A stretch of 64,000 bases of DNA from an uncultured Dyadobacter sp. (GTDB lineage Bacteria > Bacteroidota > Bacteroidia > Cytophagales > Spirosomataceae). Of this stretch, positions 36,464 to 44,186 are shown piece after piece. Every line of letters starts with the position of its first letter. Position 1 is the first letter of the stretch. The DNA lies in the NCBI RefSeq assembly GCF_946482605.1, contig NZ_CAMLSE010000009.1:186001-250000 (forward strand), written 5' to 3'. The position numbers were made by a program, and so were the translations under genes. The notes below the pieces were generated by a model. The model saw only the letters and a program-made list of their open reading frames with translations, searched no databases and had not been told where the DNA came from.

Positions 36464-38077
36464 ATGCTGCCTTTTTCTTCACGATCCCGCCAACCCGTCG
36501 TCGGAACGGTCAGCCGATTCCTGAAAGCATTACACGTAAAAGTGTCGGAAGGGACGGTCGAGGACCGCATTCTCTCGCACCCCGATTATCCCAGCCTGCT
36601 TGCCGTGAGCGACTGCCTGCACCGTTGGAAGGTTGAAAACGTCGCCGTGCGCGTAGATCCCTCGCAACTTGACGACATCTCACTGCCCTTTATGGCGCAC
36701 GCGCACAGCGATTTTATGGTCGTAATAGGCATCAGTGGCGAGCAGGTGATACTTTCGGACGAAAACGGCAAAGAACAGGCTATCGATAAAAAGGTTTTTC
36801 TTCAGTTGTGGGACGGCGTGGTGCTGATCGCGGAACCGGAGGCGGATGCCGGGGAGAAAAACTATGCCAAAGAACAGCGCAAACAAAACGGCAGACTGAT
36901 CCCCGCCCTCGTTTTCCTGGTCGCATTGAGCGGGATCATCGCCCTTTCCGCAGGCCTGCCTGGTGCGGGCGCCCGTTCCGAGGTGGGTTACGGCATCCTG
37001 GTCCTGGCCAAACTGGCCGGTATCGTTATCACCGGCGCGCTGCTCTGGTATGAGATCGATAAATACAATCCCGCTATCCAGAAGCTATGCATGGGAGGGA
37101 GCGGCAAAAAAACCGACTGCAATGCAATTCTCAACTCCGATCACTCCAAATTGTTTGCCTGGCTCAGCTGGGGTGAGGTAGGCTGGATTTATTTCACCGG
37201 AAGTTTGCTTTACCTTCTCTGCTTTCCGCAATACATTCCTTATGTGGCGTGGCTCAACCTGCTCGCTTTGCCTTTTATTGTTTTCTCGATTTCCTATCAG
37301 GGGCTCGTCGTTAAGCAATGGTGTGTGCTCTGCCTGTCGGTCATGGGCCTTTTGCTGTTGGAATTCACAGGCGCAATGCTTGGTCAATTTGCTGCCACGA
37401 ACGTTCTGCCGGAGCTTTCAATTGCATTCATTCCTGTCCTCAACCTTACCTTATTGCTCCTACTCGTTGCTGCATCCTGGTTTCTGTTAAAACCCGTCCT
37501 GATTCAAATTCATGAATCGAAATCCTACAAATATGAATTGGCCAGATTAAAAAATAACAGGGAAATTTTTGAATCGATCCTTAGCAAACAAACCCACGTG
37601 TCGGGCACAGAAGGATTGGGAATAACACTGGGTAATCTGCAATCTCCCAACACCATCCTGAAAATATGCAATCCCTATTGCAACCCTTGCGCAGAAGCGC
37701 ACAAGGACCTGAGCAGGATACTGGACGACAACCTGAATGCCCGTGTCCAGATTATTTACAACTCATCCGTCTCGCACCTCGACGCCGGAAGGGAGCCCGT
37801 GAGGCATTTTATGGCCACCGCCCAAACTGCCGGACTTCCGGATATGAAAGCATTACTGGATCAATGGTATTTCAGTAAAAACAAAAATTTCGAAAACTTC
37901 TCTGCATTACATCCTGTCGGAGACGATATGCTCGAAAAACAGGACGAAAAGATCAAAGCCATGTTTGCATGGACTCGTGCCAACCATATTACTGCAACCC
38001 CCACCTATTTTTTCAATGGAAGAAAACTCCCCTCTCAATACAAAATCACCGATTTAGAACAACTACTATCTAATTGA
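36464..38077 (+). CDS. Fusion of dead C39-like, VKOR and thioredoxin domains
   Basis: 537 residues. Residues 1-125 align with a C39 peptidase domain but the catalytic Cys is Val13 and the His is Asp83, so it cannot cleave; such domains can bind leader peptides. Residues 155-320 are a four-helix VKOR with outer Cys209 and Cys219 and the active-site pair Cys287-Val-Leu-Cys290. Residues 385-537 are a thioredoxin-like domain with Cys402 and the CxxC pair Cys406-Asn-Pro-Cys409. VKOR passes electrons to quinone and, through the thioredoxin domain, makes disulfides. In this cluster it should oxidise the six-Cys peptide at 38163. Confidence 0.88.
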   Translation: MLPFSSRSRQPVVGTVSRFLKALHVKVSEGTVEDRILSHPDYPSLLAVSDCLHRWKVENVAVRVDPSQLDDISLPFMAHAHSDFMVVIGISGEQVILSDENGKEQAIDKKVFLQLWDGVVLIAEPEADAGEKNYAKEQRKQNGRLIPALVFLVALSGIIALSAGLPGAGARSEVGYGILVLAKLAGIVITGALLWYEIDKYNPAIQKLCMGGSGKKTDCNAILNSDHSKLFAWLSWGEVGWIYFTGSLLYLLCFPQYIPYVAWLNLLALPFIVFSISYQGLVVKQWCVLCLSVMGLLLLEFTGAMLGQFAATNVLPELSIAFIPVLNLTLLLLLVAASWFLLKPVLIQIHESKSYKYELARLKNNREIFESILSKQTHVSGTEGLGITLGNLQSPNTILKICNPYCNPCAEAHKDLSRILDDNLNARVQIIYNSSVSHLDAGREPVRHFMATAQTAGLPDMKALLDQWYFSKNKNFENFSALHPVGDDMLEKQDEKIKAMFAWTRANHITATPTYFFNGRKLPSQYKITDLEQLLSN

Positions 38078-38162
38078 TATCACGCATTCAAAACAGTACC
38101 TGGTAAATTGAACCTATGCTTACAGGGTTTAAGATGTAAGCGCAACTACATAAAGCAATACA

Positions 38163-38357
38163 ATGAAAAAGATCAGTTTGAAAAATGTGCTGACATCTCT
38201 CACAAGAGATGAAATGAAAAAGATCATGGCAGGTTCAGGATCCAATTGCGAAGCAACTCCCTATTGTAATCCCTATGCCCATCCGGGCGACGGAGATGCA
38301 TGCTGTTCGGGAAGAAAGTGTGACACCTGGAATGGAAATATCTGCGTAAATATATAG
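38163..38357 (+). CDS. Precursor of an exported six-cysteine peptide with knottin-like order
   Basis: 64 residues. Leader residues 1-24 (MKKISLKNVLTSLTRDEMKK then IMAG) match the Bacteroidota GG-type leader, with Ala-Gly in the place of Gly-Gly. The predicted core is 40 residues with Cys at core positions 5, 11, 23, 24, 29 and 37: order C-C-CC-C-C with loops of 5, 11, 0, 4 and 7. That order is shared by inhibitor-cystine-knot peptides such as O-superfamily conotoxins. The core has Ser/Thr sites that could carry sugars. Its exporter, oxidase and glycosyltransferases precede it and a strong terminator follows. Target unknown (antibacterial, signal, or effector). Confidence 0.85.
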   Translation: MKKISLKNVLTSLTRDEMKKIMAGSGSNCEATPYCNPYAHPGDGDACCSGRKCDTWNGNICVNI

Positions 38358-38405
38358 GCTGGATATATCCAGGGGTTTCCCCTCAACTGTTCCTAATCTG
38401 AACCT

Positions 38406-38447
38406 GTAAGCTTGCCGGGTCTTTGAATTCCGGCAAGCTTACTTTAT
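38406..38447 (+). terminator. Strong terminator after the precursor gene
   Basis: Perfect 13-bp stem GTAAGCTTGCCGG / CCGGCAAGCTTAC (38406-38418 and 38430-38442) with an 11-base loop, followed by TTTATT. It ends 12 bases before the start of the next gene, so read-through would set expression of that gene below that of the peptide. Confidence 0.85.
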
Positions 38448-38458
38448 TGGCACATTGC

Positions 38459-39307
38459 ATGACTGCCCCACCATCAGTAGATCAGAAAAGCATCGGCACT
38501 ATTATTTGTTATTTTGGTCCCATTCCATGGTATTTCAACTACTTTCTCCATTCATGCCAATTTAATTCCAGTGTTGATTTCTACGTCATCACCGACCAGA
38601 TAGCCGGACACCCCGACGCACCTCCGAATGTTACATTCATTAAAATGTCCGTCGGCGAGTTCAATGATCTGGCTTCTTCCAGACTTGGCGTAAAAACGCA
38701 GGTCACCAATGGCTATAAAGTATGCGATTTCAAACCGATGTTTGGCTTGATCTTCGGCGACCTGCTGCACCCATATGATTATTGGGCGCAAAGTGATATC
38801 GATGTGATATACGGCGACCTACGCTGCTTTCTCGATGAAATTTTTGGGGCCGGTTACGATTATATCAGCGTCAGGCATGACTTCACAACGGGCTGCTTTT
38901 CCGTTTTCAAAAACAATTCATTGGTAAACAACCTGTTTTGGAAAAGCAAAGACATTGAAAAAGTATTATCCGAGCCAACCCATTATTGTTTCGACGAATG
39001 CAATTTCGTGCAGCCGCTTTTAAATGCCGGAAAGTCAATTTGGGAGGTCGATACCGAAATTTACAGCTATACCCACATCATCCGCGAAGCAGAACGTTCC
39101 GGGTTCATTCAAGCGCATTTCGATTTTATTCTGGTGGAGGGAATTACGGGGAGAATCAAATTCAGCCATGGAAAAATCATTTACAATAATCAGTTTGAAG
39201 CCATGCTGTACCATCTTTATATGCTGAAACGAGTATACACACCTGGAAAACCTCCTAAAAAAATACCCGGTCAATATAAAATCAGTCCGACCCGGATCTA
39301 TTTTTAA
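38459..39307 (+). CDS. DUF6625-like putative glycosyltransferase
   Basis: 282 residues from the ATG at 38459; the in-frame TTG at 38423 lies in the terminator loop and is rejected. GT-A features: IGTIICYFGPIPWYF, YVITDQ, SDIDVIYGDL with Asp113 and Asp115, and DFTTGCFSVFKNN. The best fit I recall is the DUF6625 family of nucleotide-sugar transferase-like proteins seen in glycan clusters. Its acceptor may be the peptide, but the terminator just upstream means it may not be co-transcribed. Confidence 0.65.
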   Translation: MTAPPSVDQKSIGTIICYFGPIPWYFNYFLHSCQFNSSVDFYVITDQIAGHPDAPPNVTFIKMSVGEFNDLASSRLGVKTQVTNGYKVCDFKPMFGLIFGDLLHPYDYWAQSDIDVIYGDLRCFLDEIFGAGYDYISVRHDFTTGCFSVFKNNSLVNNLFWKSKDIEKVLSEPTHYCFDECNFVQPLLNAGKSIWEVDTEIYSYTHIIREAERSGFIQAHFDFILVEGITGRIKFSHGKIIYNNQFEAMLYHLYMLKRVYTPGKPPKKIPGQYKISPTRIYF

Positions 39308-39318
39308 TCCATAAAAAA

Positions 39319-39339
39319 GGGGCGCCGGAAAGACGCCCC
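39319..39339 (-). terminator. Terminator of the 39364 gene (minus strand)
   Basis: GC-rich 6-bp stem GGGGCG / CGCCCC with a run of T after it when read on the minus strand (the A-run at 39313-39318). It ends the minus-strand gene and may also stop plus-strand transcripts from the glycosyltransferase gene. Confidence 0.75.
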
Positions 39340-39363
39340 ATTTATGCTGTTAGTCGGTTGGAA

Positions 39364-39762
39364 TTATTGGAGAGAAAGCATCTTGCTATTGACGCTCTGA
39401 ATGTTCACCTCTTTGATCAGCTTTTCCTTTTTGTGGGAAAGCTCAAAGTAATAAGTACCGTCGCCCATCTCGTCCAGATTAAATACGCGGCGGTATTTGG
39501 AATTTCTCTCGTTGTAGACTTCCGAATAATAGATCTTGCCGCCCTTGTCTTTCAGGACAACGCGCAGCCTGTCATTCGGGGTCTTATCCACCGCAAGCGT
39601 CACGCTGTTGGTGTTGTTGATTTTGTATAAAGCTGCGTCAAAAGTCACCGCACTTGCAGCTTCCTTTTCTTCTTTGTTTTTCTTTTTGTCTGTTGTAAAT
39701 GAGGCAAGAGACAAAGTGAGCGCCACGGCGCAGATCAGGTTTGAAACAATGGAGATTTTCAT
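39364..39762 (-). CDS. Small exported beta-rich protein
   Basis: 132 residues from the ATG at 39762, which begins a signal peptide (MKISIVSNLICAVALTLSLA); an ATG far upstream at 39870 would give an unlikely N-terminus. After a short Lys/Glu-rich linker comes one beta-sandwich-like domain with strands LYKINNTNSVTLAVDKTPND, RLRVVLKDKGGKIYYSEVY and GTYYFELSHKKEKLIKEVNI. This pattern resembles T9SS sorting or FN3-like domains but the PxP motif is missing. Role unknown. Confidence 0.65.
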   Translation of the reverse strand: MKISIVSNLICAVALTLSLASFTTDKKKNKEEKEAASAVTFDAALYKINNTNSVTLAVDKTPNDRLRVVLKDKGGKIYYSEVYNERNSKYRRVFNLDEMGDGTYYFELSHKKEKLIKEVNIQSVNSKMLSLQ

Positions 39763-40086
39763 GGCTATGTTAATTTTAAGATGGATCTGTACAAATGCAC
39801 AGTTGGTTCTATACAAAAAAAGGACGTGCCAGATCCGGAATTGCGCGATTTTCATCACAATTAATTGCATCTAAGTAACTCATTATCAATAACTTAATTT
39901 TCAATCAGGACAATTCCAGACTTTTTCTACCGCTTTTCTTCATCGTCCGAAACCGAACGTTAATATCTGAAACTGAACGCATTAAAGGTTACACCCGAAG
40001 AGCAAAAAATTGTAAGCCGTTCATAAAATATTCATTGTCCGCATCATTTATAATTAGAATATTGCCTGAACATCATTACTACCGCT
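39763..40086. other. Divergent intergenic region
   Basis: AT-rich, with no supported gene on either strand. It contains the promoter of the small exported protein (minus) and probably that of the plus-strand genes. No complete promoter element was found. Confidence 0.5.
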
Positions 40087-40176
40087 ATGGAAAATCAAAA
40101 GCGCTCCAAGTTCTGGATCAAACTGGCCACGCTATCACTGGACATTATCAGCCTGATACGCATTGCCTTTTTGTAG
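40087..40176 (+). CDS. Possible 29-residue amphipathic membrane peptide
   Basis: A complete short frame from ATG to TAG: a basic start (MENQKRSKFWIK) and a hydrophobic tail (LATLSLDIISLIRIAFL). The layout resembles very small membrane peptides annotated in other Bacteroidota, but no homology can be claimed. It precedes the gene at 40253 by 76 bases. Confidence 0.35.
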   Translation: MENQKRSKFWIKLATLSLDIISLIRIAFL

Positions 40177-40252
40177 TGCCTCAGGGATTCCCCAACATCC
40201 GGCATCCGACGCCCGACGCCCGGCGCCCGACTCACTTTCGAAACACACCGTG

Positions 40253-40927
40253 ATGATGTTGTTGTTTGTCAATTTAATACTGGGAATTCTCACGCTCCCG
40301 ACAGCCGTTGCGCCGCCGCTCTGCGAGCGCTGTGGTCCGACGTTATCGGTAGCGCCGGTTTCGGATAGTCTGGACATACAGTACCTGGAACTGAGCAGCA
40401 ATCCCCTGCTTTTGAAGGAAGTCAGAAAGTACATCCGGGAGCAGAACGACAGTTCTCAATTGTTCAAAAACGGCTTTGGCTACGTCGTGATCCGCAATGT
40501 AAAGACCGTAAGAAATGGTGAGCCCATACCGGCCGCCGCCTTTGAAGCACACCTCAAAGACGTGGAGGTCGGGTTTGATCTGGAATTGACAAGTTTCTAC
40601 CCGCATCAGGGAATCGGCACGCCGCTCTACTACTCCTTCGTGGATAAAAGACTTGTACTGATCTTCGATCAGAATCTGGCCTGGATCCACGGAAACCGTT
40701 ACTCCGCATCCAGCCAGCAAAAGGTAAAAGACCTCATCCGGCAAACCCTGGTAATGGAGCAAAGTACCGATTTTGTATTCAGGGGTCTGGAAGGTATTTT
40801 TTTCAAACTGACACCTGAACACCGGAAAATCCTGACCAGCGAGCAAGTGATGGAACTGGGGTCATTTACCCTGCAACACCTCAAAACCGTGATCCAGCAC
40901 GTCGACGGATCGATATCCTACCATTAA
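40253..40927 (+). CDS. Exported protein of unknown function
   Basis: 224 residues from the ATG at 40253, which starts a signal peptide (MMLLFVNLILGILTLPTAVA); the longer frame from 40163 reads through a short GC-rich direct-repeat tract and is unlikely. After a CxxC pair (CERC, residues about 24-27) the protein has mixed alpha-beta composition with segments RKYIREQNDSSQLFKNG, VEVGFDLELTSFYPHQGIG and YYSFVDKRLVLIFDQNLAW. No family recognised. It ends 28 bases before a serine hydrolase gene, so the two may be co-transcribed. Confidence 0.55.
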   Translation: MMLLFVNLILGILTLPTAVAPPLCERCGPTLSVAPVSDSLDIQYLELSSNPLLLKEVRKYIREQNDSSQLFKNGFGYVVIRNVKTVRNGEPIPAAAFEAHLKDVEVGFDLELTSFYPHQGIGTPLYYSFVDKRLVLIFDQNLAWIHGNRYSASSQQKVKDLIRQTLVMEQSTDFVFRGLEGIFFKLTPEHRKILTSEQVMELGSFTLQHLKTVIQHVDGSISYH

Positions 40928-40955
40928 TCTCTGCCTTACTTCTTTGTATTTTTCT

Positions 40956-42065
40956 ATGCGAAACGTTTTCCTGACTGCCCTGTTTTCTGCCTTGTTTCAG
41001 CTGGGTATAGCGCAAATCCCGAAAGCCGATTCACTCATCGCACTTGAATTAAAAAGGCTCCACATTCCAGGACTGGCGGCGGCCAAGGTTGAGCATGGAA
41101 GAATTGTCTCATCGCGTTACTTTGGATATCAGAATCTGGAAAAGAAAATACAGGTTACCAGTCAAACGATCTTTCACGTAGCTTCCATCTCCAAGACGAT
41201 GACCGCCGCAGCGGTTATGCAGTTGCATTCCAAAGGGCATTTCGGTCTGGATGACGACATTAACCGCTTTTTGCCATTTCGGGTAGCCAATCCATCGTTC
41301 CCCGATGCAGCCATCACTTTCAGACAACTCTTACGCCACCGCTCGTCTATTGCCGACAATATGGATTATCTGTTACCTTTTTGGGAAAATGAATATCGCG
41401 GGCCTAATATTCCATTGGATATATTTCTTCGCGACTATCTATCCCGGGATGGTCGGCACTATGACGGCAGCAAGAACTTCACCGATGCCAGGCCGGGTAC
41501 GAAATTCGGGTATTCCAACATAGGTTTTGCATTGCTGGGCTATCTCGTGGAGCGGATTGCGCAAATGCCCTTCGACAAATACTGCCGTGAGCATTTGTTC
41601 AACCCGCTTGAAATGAATGGATCCGGCTGGTTCCCAGACAGCCTTCGAGCCGATCACCTGGCTGTGCCCTATTCGTATTCCGACTCGCTCAGGCGATACA
41701 GTAGCCACCCCCAGGGCGCATTTCCGGACTATCCTTCCGGTAGCCTGCGGTGCACGCTGAACGACCTGGCAAAATTCCTCGCCTGCTGGTCCGGCGACGG
41801 GACATACCTCGGCAAAAGCGTAATCGATACCTCGGCCGTTCAAATCCTCACCCCAAAGGACATGAGCCTGGGCTTCCACACGTGGTTCATGTATTTGCTC
41901 AACACCGAAACACCCATGTACAGCCATAACGGACATGGTCCGGGTGTATCCACCTACATGCTCTACGACCCGTTTTCTAAGAAAGGGCTGGTTATTTTAA
42001 TGAACGGCGAGCTCTCCGATTATTTCGAGTGGCGAAAACTGATCGATTTGCTCTATAAATCATAA
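40956..42065 (+). CDS. Beta-lactamase-family serine hydrolase, exported
   Basis: 369 residues from the ATG at 40956; a TTG at 40944 would add four residues. Signal peptide ends GIAQ (about residue 20). SxxK is SISK in VASISKTMTAAAVMQLH, YxN is YSN in KFGYSNIGFALLG, and the third motif is HNGHGPG. Asn follows His where most relatives have HxG with Ser or Thr, a mild variant. The group includes penicillin-binding-like esterases and peptidases; the substrate is unknown. It shares its family with the lipoprotein at 21281 but is not a close copy. Confidence 0.88.
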   Translation: MRNVFLTALFSALFQLGIAQIPKADSLIALELKRLHIPGLAAAKVEHGRIVSSRYFGYQNLEKKIQVTSQTIFHVASISKTMTAAAVMQLHSKGHFGLDDDINRFLPFRVANPSFPDAAITFRQLLRHRSSIADNMDYLLPFWENEYRGPNIPLDIFLRDYLSRDGRHYDGSKNFTDARPGTKFGYSNIGFALLGYLVERIAQMPFDKYCREHLFNPLEMNGSGWFPDSLRADHLAVPYSYSDSLRRYSSHPQGAFPDYPSGSLRCTLNDLAKFLACWSGDGTYLGKSVIDTSAVQILTPKDMSLGFHTWFMYLLNTETPMYSHNGHGPGVSTYMLYDPFSKKGLVILMNGELSDYFEWRKLIDLLYKS

Positions 42066-42095
42066 GCAACCACTGGCCACGGATCCTGCCGGTTA

Positions 42096-42123
42096 CGGTC
42101 CGGTATGTCCGGACCGCCTTTTT
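42096..42123 (+). terminator. Intrinsic terminator after the 40956 gene
   Basis: 8-bp perfect stem CGGTCCGG / CCGGACCG with a 5-base loop (TATGT), followed by CCTTTTT. It separates the plus-strand hydrolase from the minus-strand methyltransferase genes. Confidence 0.85.
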
Positions 42124-42141
42124 GCAAACACCGAAAAGCCG

Positions 42142-42942
42142 CTACTTCTTTACCGCATAGCCGGCGTAGAGTATGTTCATGTCATTACTTTCAACCAACC
42201 TGAAATTCTGTCCCAGTTCCACGAAAGTCCATTCACCTTTGACGCGCTTGCGGAGGTAGCCCAGCATTTTAGGAATCGATACATTCGGTTCGGAGCCTCT
42301 GTGTTCTTTCCATTCCAAACCATTTTTGGCTAAAAGACCCTTGATCTCTTCCGGCTTGATGAACATTTTCCATACGTGCAGGTTTGGCGGCATAAATGCC
42401 CATCGTTTCCATTCCTGCCATATTTTGATCGCGACAACCTTGCTGACGAACGTTCGGTTGAGGGTGTCGTAAAGGAAAACACCGTTGGGTTTGAGCACTC
42501 TTGCAATTTCAGAAATTACTTTGGGCAGATCGGCCACGTGTTCAAGCACATCACAGCAAAAAACACAGTCAAACGATCCATCAAGATAAGGAAGGCGCTC
42601 ACCGAATCCCTGATCATAGGTAATGTCGAGCCCCATGGCTTTTGCATGCCCTGCCGCGGTGCGGATCGATTCCTCGGCCGGTTCAATGCCGGTCGTGATG
42701 AACCCCATCCTGCAAATTTCTTCGGCCAGTATCCCGCCCCCGCTGCCCACTTCAAGGGCAGTTTTTCCTTTGGGGTCGAAATTGAGCTTCCGCAGCGCAT
42801 TGGTGGCAACACCCAACCGCCAGGGGTTTACCGAGGTTTTCAGGATGTGCAGAATATTCTCCGGATTCCACCACAGGTCGCCCTTCTCGTTGTAAAGATC
42901 ATTGTCGATCTGGTTATAGATTTCGGGTGCTATCTTTTCCAT
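42142..42942 (-). CDS. UbiG-like class I SAM methyltransferase
   Basis: 266 residues. Rossmann SAM-binding motif I is TALEVGSGGGILAEEI, motif II is FDCVFCCDVLEHV and motif III is LKPNGVFLYDTLNRTF, all typical of UbiG-type O-methyltransferases. UbiG itself makes ubiquinone, which Bacteroidota do not; they use menaquinone, so the substrate is something else. The gene starts 40 bases after the methyltransferase gene at 42982-44025 and the two are probably one transcript. Confidence 0.82.
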   Translation of the reverse strand: MEKIAPEIYNQIDNDLYNEKGDLWWNPENILHILKTSVNPWRLGVATNALRKLNFDPKGKTALEVGSGGGILAEEICRMGFITTGIEPAEESIRTAAGHAKAMGLDITYDQGFGERLPYLDGSFDCVFCCDVLEHVADLPKVISEIARVLKPNGVFLYDTLNRTFVSKVVAIKIWQEWKRWAFMPPNLHVWKMFIKPEEIKGLLAKNGLEWKEHRGSEPNVSIPKMLGYLRKRVKGEWTFVELGQNFRLVESNDMNILYAGYAVKK

Positions 42943-42981
42943 TTCCGTTTTGGTTAATTGCTTTGAATGAGGAGAACCGCA

Positions 42982-44025
42982 TCATTTAATGGCAATGGCC
43001 GCGCTGGTGGGGCCGGCCAGGGACAACAGCGACGTAGAACGGAAGCCCGTTTGCCGAGCCCAGCGGTTGAAGTCGGCCAGCGTGTAGTCGAAGCCGGTAC
43101 CTGTTTCGATCAGCATGTTCAAACTCATCAGCAGGCCAAACACATTGGACTTTCTGTCGTCGTCGATGACATTTTCAATGGCAACAAAAGCACCTCCCTC
43201 GGGCAGAGCCGCATAGGCGCTTTTCATCAGGGCCAGTTTTTGCTGCTCGTCCCAGTCATGAAGGATGTTACCCATCACGACGATGTCCGCCTGAGGAAAC
43301 GCGTCATTGAAAAAATCGCCCGACACTGCTTTGACCCGACCATTCAAACCGGCTTTCACGATCGTTTTTTCCGCAATCGCGGTCACGCCCGGAAGGTCCA
43401 TGCTCACGCAGGACATGTGCGGCTGGTAGCGGGCAACCAGGGTAGAGAGCAACCCGCTGCAACCGCCTGCATCGGTCAGTGTTTTGTATTTTGAAAAATC
43501 GAATTTTTGAGAAAAAGCCATAAATGCACCTGCCTGAATGCTACTCATCGCATTCACGAAATTTTCCAGCTGCTCGGGCGATTTATAGATGGCGTCGAAC
43601 ACGTTTTCTCCGTGTTTTGCCTCATTTTGCGGCTTCCCGGTTTTCAACCCTTCTTCCAGTGCCCCCCAGAAACCGTATAGCCGTTTGTTGAGCATTTTGA
43701 GCAGTCCTCCGACATAGCCGGGCTTATTCACATCCAGAAACACGTCGGTGTCGCGCCCGTTGGAATAGGTGGCAGTTTCCAGAATGCCTTCACGGTTCAG
43801 AAAGCCGAATCCGGTGAGTGTGTCTAAAAAATCGAACATGTGCCGGTCGCTGCAATGCAGGTCCAGCCTTTGTTTCAGCTCACCGGCGGTCAGCGGTTTG
43901 CTGTCTGCCAGCAGTGTAAACAGGTCAAAGTCGACGGCGGTCAGCAGTACTTTCGATGCCCAAAAGCCGGTGCCCATTTGAAGGATGCTTTCAGGTGATG
44001 GTTCGGTGGATTGATTTGTTGTCAT
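42982..44025 (-). CDS. O-methyltransferase family 2 protein
   Basis: 347 residues. N-terminal winged-helix dimerisation domain (about 15-95, ILQMGTGFWASKVLLTAVD), then a class I SAM fold with LTDAGGCSGLLSTLVARY and ADIVVMGNILHDWDEQQ; the HDW motif includes the catalytic His of plant- and polyketide-type O-methyltransferases. The substrate is probably a small hydroxylated aromatic or polyketide-like compound. With the UbiG-like gene downstream it could form a two-step methylation pair. TAAGTTTG on the minus strand at 44132-44139 is a possible -7 element. Confidence 0.85.
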   Translation of the reverse strand: MTTNQSTEPSPESILQMGTGFWASKVLLTAVDFDLFTLLADSKPLTAGELKQRLDLHCSDRHMFDFLDTLTGFGFLNREGILETATYSNGRDTDVFLDVNKPGYVGGLLKMLNKRLYGFWGALEEGLKTGKPQNEAKHGENVFDAIYKSPEQLENFVNAMSSIQAGAFMAFSQKFDFSKYKTLTDAGGCSGLLSTLVARYQPHMSCVSMDLPGVTAIAEKTIVKAGLNGRVKAVSGDFFNDAFPQADIVVMGNILHDWDEQQKLALMKSAYAALPEGGAFVAIENVIDDDRKSNVFGLLMSLNMLIETGTGFDYTLADFNRWARQTGFRSTSLLSLAGPTSAAIAIK

Positions 44026-44186
44026 CGTTTTCGAGGGGAAATAGTTTAGGGTGCAAATGCTGTTTGAAAAGAAATAACCAGCCTACCCGCTTCGGGTGAT
44101 GGTGGGTAAGCGTAATGGATTCGATACCTCACAAACTTAGGGAACACCGGGGAGCCAGAGGTGGATTGTGCTCCCAAAAAGGTGGA

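Noticed and set aside
31329..38357. A classical glycocin (sublancin) cluster
   Set aside because: No SunS-type GT2 S-glycosyltransferase is present and the peptide has a different Cys order.
40201..40232. Short GC-rich direct repeats (GCCCGAC-type)
   Set aside because: Only about four copies, imperfect, in front of an unassigned gene; no function suggested.
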